Positions 1 through 8,728 are shown, counted from the stretch's first letter. The stretch: DNA of 64,000 bases from an uncultured Duncaniella sp. (GCF_910577345.1 NZ_CAJTMT010000003.1:124001-188000); one strand, 5' to 3'. Notes: generated by a model not told the origin, from the sequence alone. Numbers and translations: made by a program.

Positions 1-2
1 CC

Positions 3-1025
3 GGAGGCGCAATGTCGTCGCTGCTCGGTGCGACAGGCAACAGCAAGGACTACGACAAGTACTTAAAAAAGATGGGTGCGGCTGACGCGCGCGACGATGT
101 CTATGCCGCCATCTGCTACTGCCCAATCACCGACCTCAACCATGCCGACATGGAGTATGAATGGCTCTACGGATGCACCAACACCGGTGTGCGCCATCTC
201 TCTGAGGCTCAGATTGCCATCTCCGACGAACTTGCTGCGGAATGTCCGGCCTACATCAATTCGCTCGGGCTCACTGAAAAGGACGGCACACCACTAACAG
301 CCGACAACTACAAGGACTATATCAAGAGTTTCCTCATCGAATCAGCCCACCGCGCACTGCAGGAAGGCTGCGAGATTTCCGACACAATCGGATTCACCTT
401 CTATCAGGACAAATTCGGTCCTATGGGTGGTGGTCCGGGTGCAGGACGTGGCGGCATGAGACCTGCAGGCGATCAGCGTCCACCAATGGGTGATGGCCGT
501 CAGGCTCCGTCATTCGGTCCCGGAAATGCTCCCCGCTTCAACAAGACCTCTGATTTTGTGACCGGACTCGACCTTGACAAGTATCTCGGCTATGTCGCAT
601 CAGTCACACCTCTGAAAACTCCTCCGGCATTCGACCAGATGGGTGTACTCATCGACACTCCTTCACCTGAAAACAAGGTGTTCGGCAACGACAAGGGTGA
701 GGCTGCCAACTTCACTGATTTCAGTCTACGCCATCGTCTCCACAATCCCAATGCAAAACTTGACAAGGATATGGTCGAGCGCGTAGCCATAATGAACCCA
801 ATGAACTACATCGGGTCAGGCAAATCGGATGTTGCTCCCAACTGGTATATCCGTCATGGAGCCAAGGACCGCGACACCTCGTTCCTCGTGCCCATCAATC
901 TGGCAACAAAACTGCAGAACTCAGGCAAGAACGTGGACTTTGCACTCCCATGGAACCGTCCCCACTCCGGCGACTACAATCTCGACGACCTCTTCCGCTG
1001 GATTGCTTCCAACCTTGAAAAGTAG
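3..1025 (+). CDS. Tannase/feruloyl-esterase-like alpha/beta hydrolase (5' truncated by window edge)
   Basis: Open from the window edge to a TAG stop. The first codons read GGAMSSLLGATGN, the stretch just after the nucleophile of a GxSxGG elbow in subtype-B tannases, so the catalytic Ser codon lies just outside the window and the ATG at 12 is internal. The distal part carries a plausible acid Asp (GAKDRDTSF) and catalytic His (NRPHSGDY) near the C-terminus. A Gly/Pro/Arg-rich low-complexity insert lies around residues 138-175. The family hydrolyses gallate or related ester bonds; the substrate here is inferred only. Followed by a palindromic repeat. Confidence 0.75.
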   Translation, partial: GGAMSSLLGATGNSKDYDKYLKKMGAADARDDVYAAICYCPITDLNHADMEYEWLYGCTNTGVRHLSEAQIAISDELAAECPAYINSLGLTEKDGTPLTADNYKDYIKSFLIESAHRALQEGCEISDTIGFTFYQDKFGPMGGGPGAGRGGMRPAGDQRPPMGDGRQAPSFGPGNAPRFNKTSDFVTGLDLDKYLGYVASVTPLKTPPAFDQMGVLIDTPSPENKVFGNDKGEAANFTDFSLRHRLHNPNAKLDKDMVERVAIMNPMNYIGSGKSDVAPNWYIRHGAKDRDTSFLVPINLATKLQNSGKNVDFALPWNRPHSGDYNLDDLFRWIASNLEK

Positions 1026-1040
1026 ACCGACCATAAGAAA

Positions 1041-1203
1041 CTGTATCAAACCGACATGAGAGATACAAAAGCACAAAAGAGCATAAGAAACAGAAGAATT
1101 TTATAATAAAAGGTATGGAGATAACCCTCAATCATACAGACACATATCTTCTGTCACTTATGCTCTTTTGTGCTTTTGTATCTCTCATGTCGGTTTGATA
1201 CAG
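1041..1203. repeat. Dispersed palindromic element, copy 1
   Basis: Two 56-nt arms, 1041-1096 and 1148-1203, are inverted copies matching at 54 of 56 positions around a 51-nt centre. The inner 37 nt of the left arm (1060-1096, starting GAGATACAAAAGCACAAAAG) is the unit shared with the repeats at 34377-34551 and with both flanks of the GxxExxY gene. The centre is also similar between this copy and the 34.4-kb copy, so the whole unit is a repeated element. It lies between two plus-strand genes and would form a long transcript hairpin. Confidence 0.85.
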
Positions 1204-1262
1204 CTACGATGCCTAAGGTTGGTTTTCACCATCATTATTCCGATATTGGCCATAAAGATTTG

Positions 1263-1292
1263 TTGGGTTATATGGCATTTTTGGTAACTTTG
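1263..1292 (+). promoter_or_regulatory. Promoter for the MFS efflux gene
   Basis: A Bacteroidetes-type promoter: TTG at 1263-1265, 19 nt spacing, then TAACTTTG at 1285-1292. The start codon follows 14 nt after the -7 box, so the leader is very short. Confidence 0.65.
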
Positions 1293-1306
1293 CAAAAAAT
1301 TTTGTT

Positions 1307-2500
1307 ATGTCTGATTTTTCCAAAAAGTACTATTTCTTTCTTGTAATTTTTCTTGGAATGTTGTCGGCTTTCGGCCCCTTTGTAACCGACATGTATCTTC
1401 CGACTCTCCCCTCGATGGCCGACGTTTTCCACACCACCCCGTCACTTGTCCAGATGGGTCTCGCGACGAGCATGTTAGGACTGGCTGTAGGCCAGATATT
1501 TTTCGGCCCGCTCAGCGATAAATACGGACGCAAGGCCGTGCTCGTATCGGCAATGATACTTTTCGCGGTTTCCACTGTTGTGAGCATCTATTCCCCATCC
1601 ATAGAATTTTTCAATATCTGCCGTTTCCTCCAAGGTCTCGGAGGTTCGGGCGGCATAGTCCTCTCGCGCTCAGTTGCAACCGACTGCTATTCAGGACGTG
1701 AACTGGCGAAGATGCTTGCCATCATCGGAGCTGTCAACGGTATCGCCCCTGTCACCGCCCCCGTCATCGGCGGTCTGGTTTCGGAAGCTGTCGGCTGGCA
1801 GGGAATTTTCTGGATTCTCTTCGGAATCGGAGCCGTGATTCTGCTGATGTGTCTGATTTTCAAAGAATCCCACGCAAAGGAAAAGCGCTACACCGGCAGT
1901 GTCATGAGCCTTCTGAGCAAATTTCCCGACATTTTCAAGTTGAAATATTTCGTGGTCTATACGCTCATGTATGCCTTCACCTGCGGCGTTCTATTCTCAT
2001 ATATCTCCTCCGCTTCATTCATCATCCAGAACCATTTCGGTTTCTCGGAACTTCAGTTTGCCATCATTTTCGGTGTCAACGCCCTCGGTATAGGCGTAGG
2101 TTCGGCCATGTCGCTTAAATTCCGCAAAATGCCCAACGCGGCGCTTTTTGGAGCCTCCGGCATTGCACTTTCAGCAATCTTGCAGGGAGTCGTCTATCTG
2201 CTTCTCCCCACTTTCTGGCCCTACGAGATCCTCACGTTCATCATGCTTGTCAGTATCGGTTTCATACTCACATCGGCAACCACGCTCGCTATGGATGAGG
2301 GACGTCAGATGGTCGGTACAGCCTCGGCTATTTTCGGTGCGTCAGGCTTCCTTTTCGGAGGTATCGTCTCGCCCCTCGTCGGTATCGGCAACATCCTGAC
2401 CACCACACTCCTCCTCATCAGCATCTGCGCCTTCTTCGCCCTCATCTTCGCCTTCATCTCATTCCGCAGACGGACACCTCAGGCTCCGGCGTGTGCATAA
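1307..2500 (+). CDS. Bcr/CflA-type multidrug efflux MFS transporter
   Basis: 397 residues with about twelve hydrophobic segments. The N-terminus has the FGPFVTDMYLPTLPSMA stretch typical of the Bcr/CflA drug:H+ antiporter family, then the MFS loop 2-3 motif GPLSDKYGRKAVL near residues 68-80 and SRSVATDCYSG in the motif-C region. Length matches the family (390-410). It should export drugs or other small molecules across the inner membrane using the proton gradient; substrate unknown. It stands alone behind its own promoter, with convergent GH13 downstream. Confidence 0.85.
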   Translation: MSDFSKKYYFFLVIFLGMLSAFGPFVTDMYLPTLPSMADVFHTTPSLVQMGLATSMLGLAVGQIFFGPLSDKYGRKAVLVSAMILFAVSTVVSIYSPSIEFFNICRFLQGLGGSGGIVLSRSVATDCYSGRELAKMLAIIGAVNGIAPVTAPVIGGLVSEAVGWQGIFWILFGIGAVILLMCLIFKESHAKEKRYTGSVMSLLSKFPDIFKLKYFVVYTLMYAFTCGVLFSYISSASFIIQNHFGFSELQFAIIFGVNALGIGVGSAMSLKFRKMPNAALFGASGIALSAILQGVVYLLLPTFWPYEILTFIMLVSIGFILTSATTLAMDEGRQMVGTASAIFGASGFLFGGIVSPLVGIGNILTTTLLLISICAFFALIFAFISFRRRTPQAPACA

Positions 2501-2541
2501 ACCGGAAAAATATAAGAATCCATCTATCAAAACATTTTAGG

Positions 2542-2625
2542 CACACAAAGACAAAATCTCAAAAGTGACAAAGGTTTATATTATCGCCGTCGCAAACGCC
2601 AACGGTCATAATATAAACCTTTGTC
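2542..2625. terminator. Hairpin between convergent genes, possible degenerate repeat copy
   Basis: A perfect 18-bp inverted repeat (2567-2584 and 2608-2625, GACAAAGGTTTATATTAT) with GC-rich inner sequence. The run before it (CAAAATCTCAAAAGTGACA) resembles the left flank of the GxxExxY cassette. It sits between the 3' ends of the MFS and GH13 genes and could end transcription in both directions. Confidence 0.5.
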
Positions 2626-2721
2626 CTATTTACACTACCTGTTTGATTCTTACCCGCCCGCAGCTAACCAAGCTACAGAGATTGTCATTTTACAGAGATT
2701 GTGTGTGTTTGAGATATGGGA

Positions 2722-4434
2722 TTAGCGGGAGATTACCGCAATCTTGTTTTTAAAAGTCGGGAAAGTCACGGTGCCATCTTTTACGATAGCTGTCTGACCC
2801 GTATACAGTTCCATGAGTTCCTCACCGTCCGAAAAATATGGTGAGACCCGTATGGGTTTGCCGGCGGAAGGCAAAAGCCTTAGAATCACAGTGTCGTCAC
2901 CGGCTGTGCGGACACAGGTATGTGTATCGATTGTCACCTGACGGCCGACACCGATTGCAGGATGATGTTTGCGGATGGTTCCCAGACGACGGAAGTGATC
3001 AAGCAGGGCACTATCGGCGGTCAGCCAGTTCATGTCAGAGCGGAATGCCTGATTGCTGTCGACGTTGTAACGCGCATCGCTGAGTTCGCGTCCGGTCTCG
3101 TCGCCATAGAAAATCTGAGCCGTGCCCGGTGAGAGCAAGAGGGTTGTCGCACAGTCAGTCATATTGTCCATGTCGGCTTCGCGGTTATAGGAATTGTTGA
3201 GATAATTGAAAGGTGGCCATTGCGGATGAAGGGAAAGACTGTCGGCGTATGCCTGCCAAAGATACACGATGCCGTCAAGATCCCCGCGTTTCGGGAAAGT
3301 GCAGTTGACCATGCTTGCAAAGCCTGCATCAGCATAATCAGGCTTGAAATCAATTGAAGCACCATCGAAGTCACCTGTCATATAGAATTTTTCGGTCCAT
3401 CGTGAAGCCGGGTCGGCCGGATGAGTCCGACGCCATTTTTCAAGAGCCGTGTTGCAAGCCTCGTTGAGTTCTTTCCAACGGTTGAGATGGACATTCTCGA
3501 CAATGTCGCAGCGGAAACCGTCGATACCGAACTCCTCGACCCAAGATGCAATCCAAGCGATGACATACTGCATCGGACTCCACCGGCGGTTGACACGCAG
3601 TGAGCGAGCTGAAGGGTTGACCCAGGAATCATTGGCACTCCCCTCCTTCCGCCATTTCCGCATCAGGAAGTCGGGAATCTCAACCGGACTGTCACTCTCA
3701 TCCTTATAGTCAGGCATACCATAAAGGGTTGCTTCAAGAGGATTTGACTCATCCCAACCCTCATCCGGCATACGGATCCAACCACGGTCATACCACCCGT
3801 TCCAACCGGCACGTCCTTCATAGAACTTGTCGAAACTCCATTCGCGTATGTGGTTTGCCGCTTCCTCTTCCGTGAGTCCTGTGTCGGCAAACCCATACTG
3901 CACGGCATCGAGCAGCACCGGATAGCCCGGGTCGTTGAGGTTGGCACCGAGCATCACACGGATACCCTGGGCATGGAGAGTGTCGACAAGCTCACGGAAC
4001 TCATCAACAGTGCCATAGTTCTTGTCAATCTGCGTGTAGTCGAGCGGATAATACCCATGATAACCATAGTACGGGAAATCATTTATAGACCCGCTGCCCG
4101 ACATCCAGCCATGAATCTGCTCGTAGACATCTGTCATCCACACAACATCCACGCCCATGTCCGTGAAATATCCTTCACGGGCCTTCCGGAGCATACCCTT
4201 GAAATCGCCACCGTGGAAGGTCGCGGCGTTAAGGCGCTCGGAGCCGTAGTCGACGATACGCCCATAGTTGACATCATTAGTGGAATCACCGTTGCAGAAA
4301 CGGTCTGTGATAACAAAATAGACTGTGGCGTTTCCCCAGTCAAAATCGGTGCCTGACAGGCGGTTTTCACCCCATACAGAAACGGTCGGGAGAAATGCAA
4401 TGATAATGGAAAGGAATAATACAAAAGTTTTCAT
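2722..4434 (-). CDS. MalS-like periplasmic GH13 protein with degenerate catalytic motifs
   Basis: 570 residues with an N-terminal signal peptide (MKTFVLFLSIIIAFLPTVSVWG). It aligns along its length with periplasmic alpha-amylase MalS: VYFVITDRFCNGD, GIDGFRCDIVENVH, LLLSPGTAQIFYGDE and RSDMNW are all recognisable. Key GH13 positions are changed. Region I (about residue 156) reads LGANLND where DVVxNH is expected; region III (about 350) reads MTGDFDG where MTGExWG is expected; region IV (about 410) reads YLNNSYN where YLSSHD is expected. Only the region II nucleophile Asp is kept. It may be a non-catalytic glucan-binding paralogue or a decaying enzyme; the long intact frame argues against simple decay. 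Confidence 0.8.
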   Translation of the reverse strand: MKTFVLFLSIIIAFLPTVSVWGENRLSGTDFDWGNATVYFVITDRFCNGDSTNDVNYGRIVDYGSERLNAATFHGGDFKGMLRKAREGYFTDMGVDVVWMTDVYEQIHGWMSGSGSINDFPYYGYHGYYPLDYTQIDKNYGTVDEFRELVDTLHAQGIRVMLGANLNDPGYPVLLDAVQYGFADTGLTEEEAANHIREWSFDKFYEGRAGWNGWYDRGWIRMPDEGWDESNPLEATLYGMPDYKDESDSPVEIPDFLMRKWRKEGSANDSWVNPSARSLRVNRRWSPMQYVIAWIASWVEEFGIDGFRCDIVENVHLNRWKELNEACNTALEKWRRTHPADPASRWTEKFYMTGDFDGASIDFKPDYADAGFASMVNCTFPKRGDLDGIVYLWQAYADSLSLHPQWPPFNYLNNSYNREADMDNMTDCATTLLLSPGTAQIFYGDETGRELSDARYNVDSNQAFRSDMNWLTADSALLDHFRRLGTIRKHHPAIGVGRQVTIDTHTCVRTAGDDTVILRLLPSAGKPIRVSPYFSDGEELMELYTGQTAIVKDGTVTFPTFKNKIAVISR

Positions 4435-4523
4435 CGTAAAAAAAAGAATTTACGACGAAATTACCAAAACGCTTTCTCACGCGCAATACTGATTTATAAC
4501 CATCAGCAGTGCAATCAGCAGAT

Positions 4524-5303
4524 TCACAGCAGTTTCATCGCGAGCGCCGCTCTCACCGCCTCTATGGAATTGCCGACGCTCAACTTCTCAAGTATGTTCT
4601 GGCGATGACGGTTTACGGTGTGTATGCTTATGCCGAGTTCATCCGCAATGCGCTTGCTGGCATATCCGTCACGGATAAGACGAAGCACTTCTTTCTCCCT
4701 GTCGGTCAGGATGTTTGCACGACAGTCAGCAAGTATTTCCCGGATTACCTCACCGGTGGCGTTGTTCAGGATGCGTGGAGAAATACCCTCGGCATCACTT
4801 TGATCCGACGAAAGGTCGTAGCAGCAGAGAATCAGCCATATTTTCCCACGCGGGGATGTGCGCAGGATTTGCGTGCTGTTGTCAACGCGGATATAGCGTC
4901 CGTTCCTATCCTTGATACGGAAATTGCATGTGGCCTTGTAACGGAGCTTTTCACCACCGGGAAGAGGGTCGACAAATTTGAAAAATTCGTATTCAAGCAT
5001 ACGTTTGTCAACGAGATCTTCCGGATGAATACGATTGTAGATCTCATCCTCGTCACTCGATGAGAAATCACGGCAATAATTGGATTCAGCGCTGTCGCTC
5101 AGACCGATAAGATAAGCGAAGCGTCCCCCGACGACCGTACACAAATCGGCAGAAGCATCTGTCAGGACACGGCAGTCGCCATCAGTCCCTGCACAGGTCA
5201 GCAACGCTTCCCTACAGCGGGCTGCGACTGCAGAATCAAGCGCCTCATCGTCAAGACACTGTGCTGCATAAATTCCGGTCAGCTCCTTACGCAATACGTC
5301 CAT
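4524..5303 (-). CDS. LuxR-type transcriptional regulator
   Basis: 259 residues. The C-terminal 65 residues form a clear LuxR/GerE helix-turn-helix: LTDREKEVLRLIRDG, then RIADELGISIHTVNRH. The N-terminal two thirds looks like a PAS-type sensory domain (FRIKDRNGRYIRVDNSTQIL is PAS-like) with several Cys residues. No receiver Asp pocket is seen, so it is not a classic response regulator. It lies upstream of, and on the same strand as, the MalS-like gene, so control of that gene is possible but unproven. Confidence 0.8.
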   Translation of the reverse strand: MDVLRKELTGIYAAQCLDDEALDSAVAARCREALLTCAGTDGDCRVLTDASADLCTVVGGRFAYLIGLSDSAESNYCRDFSSSDEDEIYNRIHPEDLVDKRMLEYEFFKFVDPLPGGEKLRYKATCNFRIKDRNGRYIRVDNSTQILRTSPRGKIWLILCCYDLSSDQSDAEGISPRILNNATGEVIREILADCRANILTDREKEVLRLIRDGYASKRIADELGISIHTVNRHRQNILEKLSVGNSIEAVRAALAMKLL

Positions 5304-5379
5304 TATTGTTCAATTTTTTCGTCAATCAGAGTGCAAAGATAAGTAACTTAATGAATATTCAGACTATTTTGCGTCTCCA

Positions 5380-5424
5380 TTTGCATTATCGCACCTTTTT
5401 GGGGTTGAAATGGATGTATATTTG
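5380..5424 (+). promoter_or_regulatory. Upstream element plus -7 box, shared with 57312-57355
   Basis: A 23-nt block at 5380-5402 (core TTGCATTATCGCACC followed by TTTTTGG) is repeated exactly at 57312-57334. Both copies stand 13-14 nt before a -7 box (TATATTTG at 5417-5424 here). It may be a regulator site or an extended promoter. Confidence 0.5.
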
Positions 5425-5524
5425 CAGAAAAAAAGAATTTTTCAGACCAACTCTTGAGATATAATTTCAACATTCCACTGATAAATAACATTTTTTCCCA
5501 GTCCCACCATTACTCTCTCCAGCC

Positions 5525-6451
5525 ATGATAACAGAAAATACACAGAATCCGGTAAATGTAGTCGCAAAAGCGCCACGCTCGACAAAGAAAGCGTGGGAGT
5601 TCCCCATATCCAAAGCGTATTATGAAAAAGTGCGTGTCCGTGGTGAGAAAATCATGGATGAATTGGGCTATGGGGCTGAGTGGATGAAGTATCTGATGCC
5701 ACACATCGACCGCTATCTTCTCAAAGGGGAACGACTCGGAAATCACTATGCCTACGAATGTATGCTGATAGTATTCACCTGCCTGCGCTTCGACCTTGAC
5801 CTCGCCATCGAACGTTCTGCCAAGGCCAAAGCCCGCGCAGCCGAACGTCGCGCCCTAAAAGAAGCACAAAAAGCCGGAAAAGCGCGAAAAGCTGAAGGAG
5901 TGCAGATGACAGAAGAAGTGCAGAAGGCAGAAGGAGCGCGCAAAAACGAGGGGAAATGCAAGATTGAGGAAGGCATTGTTGTGGAATTGAGGGTGCAGTC
6001 TGACGAAGTGCAAAAGCAGGAGTATGCAATGCGGTCGGAGAAAGTTGCAATGATTGGCAGTGCCGATTCCAACGCAGATTCGACTCAGAAACAAGGTGTG
6101 GAATCCACCCGCTCAACCGTAGAATATTCCTCAACCGAGAAATGTAATCCGGCAAAATGTAATCCGGCAAAATGCGATCCTGCGAAATGTGATTCTGCGA
6201 AATGTGATTCTGCAAAATGTGATTCTGCAAAATGCAATCTTGCGAAATGTCATCCTGCAAAATCATCACCATACCTCTCAACCTCCACACGGGAGGGTGA
6301 TGGTGAATTCGAGGCCGCCGGAAGGGAGGTTGCGGACGGTGACGGTGCCGCCGTGGAGGAGGATGGCATTTTTCACAATCGAGAGGCCAAGTCCTGTTCC
6401 TCCGGCCACTCTCGAACGTCCCTTGTCGACACGGTAGAAGCGTTCGAATAG
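5525..6451 (+). CDS. Protein of unknown function with pentapeptide repeats and antisense tail
   Basis: 308 codons. Residues 1-105 form a compact, ordinary-looking domain (AWEFPISKAYYEKVRVRG, ECMLIVFTCLRFDLDLAIE) that I do not recognise. A charged Ala/Lys/Glu region follows, then eight tandem KC(N/D)xA pentapeptides encoded by 15-bp repeats (6140-6259). The last 58 residues read antisense through the 3' end of the convergent kinase gene, overlapping it by 174 bp, which is unlikely to be the ancestral C-terminus. The start follows a pyrimidine-rich leader. Repeat slippage may have removed the original stop. No function is proposed. Confidence 0.55.
   Translation: MITENTQNPVNVVAKAPRSTKKAWEFPISKAYYEKVRVRGEKIMDELGYGAEWMKYLMPHIDRYLLKGERLGNHYAYECMLIVFTCLRFDLDLAIERSAKAKARAAERRALKEAQKAGKARKAEGVQMTEEVQKAEGARKNEGKCKIEEGIVVELRVQSDEVQKQEYAMRSEKVAMIGSADSNADSTQKQGVESTRSTVEYSSTEKCNPAKCNPAKCDPAKCDSAKCDSAKCDSAKCNLAKCHPAKSSPYLSTSTREGDGEFEAAGREVADGDGAAVEEDGIFHNREAKSCSSGHSRTSLVDTVEAFE
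6140..6259 (+). repeat. 15-bp tandem repeat, eight units, inside a CDS
   Basis: Eight units of the form AAATGTAATCCGGCA/AAATGTGATTCTGCA. The period is a multiple of three, so copy-number changes keep the frame and alter only the number of pentapeptides. Confidence 0.9.
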
Positions 6452-7726
6452 ATGAGGCAGGTGTTCTGAAGCAACTCCACAGCCATTGTCGGCAAAGGTG
6501 ATGACAATCTTACCATCTTTGCAGGATGGGGCAGGGTTGATGGTGATTTCATTTCCTCCGCTGTAGGCGATGGCATTGTCGATAAGATTCCGGAACACAG
6601 ATTCGAGCAGTGATTGATTGCCGGTTATCGGGATGGGATGCATGACATTGTTGACAATGGAAATACCGCGTCTCGCAGCCACCGGATCCGAGTCCTCAAC
6701 AACTTCACCGATGATGTCGGTCAGATCGAGGTTTTCCTTGGAGATTGAGGCCGGAGCATCGTCCATCCGTGTTATGAGAGATACATCCCGCAGGAGACTT
6801 TTCAATCTTTCCGTGTTGGCCAGACAGCGGTGGAGGAACTCATCTCGCTTCTCTTCGCTGAGGTTCGGGTGTGACAGCAGAGTCTCGACACAGACTTGAA
6901 TCGAGGCGACGGGGGTCTTGAGTTCGTGGTTGATGTTGTTGGTGAGGCGTTTTTTGATGCGTTCCTTCTCGCGCTGTTCATGGAGAGCAGCCTTATGCTC
7001 GCGGTCGCGGTCGGCGATGGCTGTCTGGAGATTGGCATAGAGCCTTACGATATGGTTGGAGATGGCTCCCAGTTCATCTTTCGGAAAGGGGGCATTGTCG
7101 TAGATGCGCTCTCCTCTTTCAGCTCTCTCCGCGAAGCGGTTAAGTCGAAGGATGGTAAGGCCGAGTCGGCGGGTGGCGAAATAGCCGAGGACACACATGA
7201 CCAATGTCACTCCTCCCATCATCCAAAGGAAGCCGAAGTCGGCTTTCAGAAGTTCGCTGAGCGAAAGTGAATATGGGACGGCTGTACGGACAATGTAGCC
7301 ATCCTCACCGAGTGTTGCGGAGTAGAAATAGGTGTTGCCGGTGCTTTCGCTATGACGGCGGACGGTGTATCCGCTGCCACGCCGTAGGGCGGTCGCAATC
7401 TCCTCACGCGAGAGATGATTGGCGTAGGGGATTGAATCATGGCTGTTGTCGTAGACCACCCGTCCGTCACTATCAATGATGCTCACGCGCAGTTCCTCGA
7501 ATGGATGAGGTTGAGACAACGAGACGCCTGCCACATCTTCGCCATCGGCTATATCGTCAAGGATATGACGGTTGAGAAGCTGCAACTGGGCGTTGAGTTC
7601 TCCCGCCTTGAATTCTTTCTCCCTGTGGTACTGGAAACCGACGAAACATCCCACCAGAAGCAATGAATAGCCAAGCAGCCAGAGGAAAAGACGGCGGGGG
7701 TATGAGAGTTTACTCCATGAAGCCAT
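6278..7726 (-). CDS. Membrane sensor histidine kinase
   Basis: 482 residues: TM1 at about 13-33, a periplasmic sensor region of roughly 130 residues, TM2 at about 165-184, a HAMP-like linker, then DHp with the phospho-acceptor His near 267 (NNINHELKTPVASIQ). The ATP-binding domain has the N box (NLIDNAIAYSGG), the DNGCGV G1 box and GGTGLGLSIVK. All catalytic motifs are intact. Its start overlaps the end of the upstream response-regulator gene by 17 bp, so the pair is translated together. Being divergent from the PiT transporter suggests a PhoR-like role, which is inference. Confidence 0.9.
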   Translation of the reverse strand: MASWSKLSYPRRLFLWLLGYSLLLVGCFVGFQYHREKEFKAGELNAQLQLLNRHILDDIADGEDVAGVSLSQPHPFEELRVSIIDSDGRVVYDNSHDSIPYANHLSREEIATALRRGSGYTVRRHSESTGNTYFYSATLGEDGYIVRTAVPYSLSLSELLKADFGFLWMMGGVTLVMCVLGYFATRRLGLTILRLNRFAERAERGERIYDNAPFPKDELGAISNHIVRLYANLQTAIADRDREHKAALHEQREKERIKKRLTNNINHELKTPVASIQVCVETLLSHPNLSEEKRDEFLHRCLANTERLKSLLRDVSLITRMDDAPASISKENLDLTDIIGEVVEDSDPVAARRGISIVNNVMHPIPITGNQSLLESVFRNLIDNAIAYSGGNEITINPAPSCKDGKIVITFADNGCGVASEHLPHLFERFYRVDKGRSRVAGGTGLGLSIVKNAILLHGGTVTVRNLPSGGLEFTITLPCGG

Positions 7727-8405
7727 AACCGTAGCCTGAACGTGTCACAATATTCTTTCCATACTGTCCGATTTTCTGGCGGATGCGGGTGATGTTGACA
7801 TCCACAACCCTGTCCAGCACCACAACTTCATCGGGCCATATCTCCCTCAGGAGTTCCTCGCGGGAGAATATACGTCCACGGTTGGAAATAAGTTTGAGAA
7901 GGATTTCAAACTCCTTGCGCGGCATTTTCACTTCCTGACCATCGACGATGCATTGCTTTTTCGCGGGGACGACCGTCAAGCCCTCATAGCTGATTTTGCC
8001 TGAGTCAGGACTGACAGAGGATTCGCGTCCCGAAGCTCTCCGCAGGACGGCGCGCACACGGGCTGAAAGCCCACGCAAGGAATAGGGTTTCATTATGTAG
8101 TCGTCGGCTCCGAGATCGAGTCCGGCTATCATGTCTTCTTCCGAATCCTTGGCTGTGCAGAAGATTATGGGGGTCGAGGCTGTCACTGGATTCGATTTGA
8201 TGATTCGCGCAAGCTGCGTCCCGGAAATCTCTCCCATCATTATGTCGAGAAGGAAGAGATTGTAGCGTGTGAGGTCAAGACTGAGGGCTTCCTCTGCGCT
8301 ATGGGCAGTGTCGACGACATAGCCCTCGGCTTCGAGATTGAACCGTAGAGCCTCGCAGATGGTCTCCTCGTCCTCTACCACCAGTATGCGTTCAGCAGTT
8401 TTCAT
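7710..8405 (-). CDS. OmpR/PhoB-family response regulator
   Basis: 231 residues. The receiver domain (1-120) has the acidic pocket EDEE, the phospho-acceptor Asp54 (FLLDIMMGE), the conserved switch Thr (FCTAKD) and Lys (IMKPYS). The C-terminal winged helix (about 135-231) ends in the typical VDVNITRIRQKIG and SGYGYGF motifs. It is the first gene of the two-gene operon with the histidine kinase. It lies head to head with the phosphate transporter across a 323-bp intergenic region, so it may regulate that gene. Confidence 0.9.
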   Translation of the reverse strand: MKTAERILVVEDEETICEALRFNLEAEGYVVDTAHSAEEALSLDLTRYNLFLLDIMMGEISGTQLARIIKSNPVTASTPIIFCTAKDSEEDMIAGLDLGADDYIMKPYSLRGLSARVRAVLRRASGRESSVSPDSGKISYEGLTVVPAKKQCIVDGQEVKMPRKEFEILLKLISNRGRIFSREELLREIWPDEVVVLDRVVDVNITRIRQKIGQYGKNIVTRSGYGYGFME

Positions 8406-8728
8406 CTTGATTGAAGTTTTTGGTCAATTAGTGCGGTAAAGATACACAATATAATGATATTACATCCATCTCGTCCGATATGTTTAATAAAAACTTAACA
8501 AGTGGTTTTGCCGATGGGTGATGAATGGCGGACTAATGTGGTCATTCGCACTACTCTGAGCCAATAAACGGGATTGGCCGACAAGGATGCCATTTCACAA
8601 TAGCTTAATCATTATGATATATTTTTGAAACAGAATCTGTCGAAATTTGCAATGATTAAACACACGAATCAATTCGGACAAAACACATCAATTCGAACAT
8701 AAACACAAGCACAGGATATATAAATAAA
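8406..8728. other. Divergent intergenic region, response regulator / phosphate transporter
   Basis: AT-rich, 323 bp, no open frame of note. It must hold the promoters of both divergent units. A TATCTTTA -7-like box faces the regulator gene near its start. I found no clear direct repeat that would mark a Pho-box-like operator. Confidence 0.5.

Noticed and set aside
3850..4356. 168-codon plus-strand frame opposite the MalS-like gene
   Set aside because: Composition follows the sense gene; no signal or family motif.
6140..6259. 15-bp repeats considered as a CRISPR or integration array
   Set aside because: Units are contiguous with no spacers and lie in frame within a coding sequence.
5775..6290. 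Antisense pentapeptide-repeat frame (ILQNH-type) opposite the repeat gene
   Set aside because: Any 15-bp repeat gives pentapeptides in every open frame; no start context on that strand.
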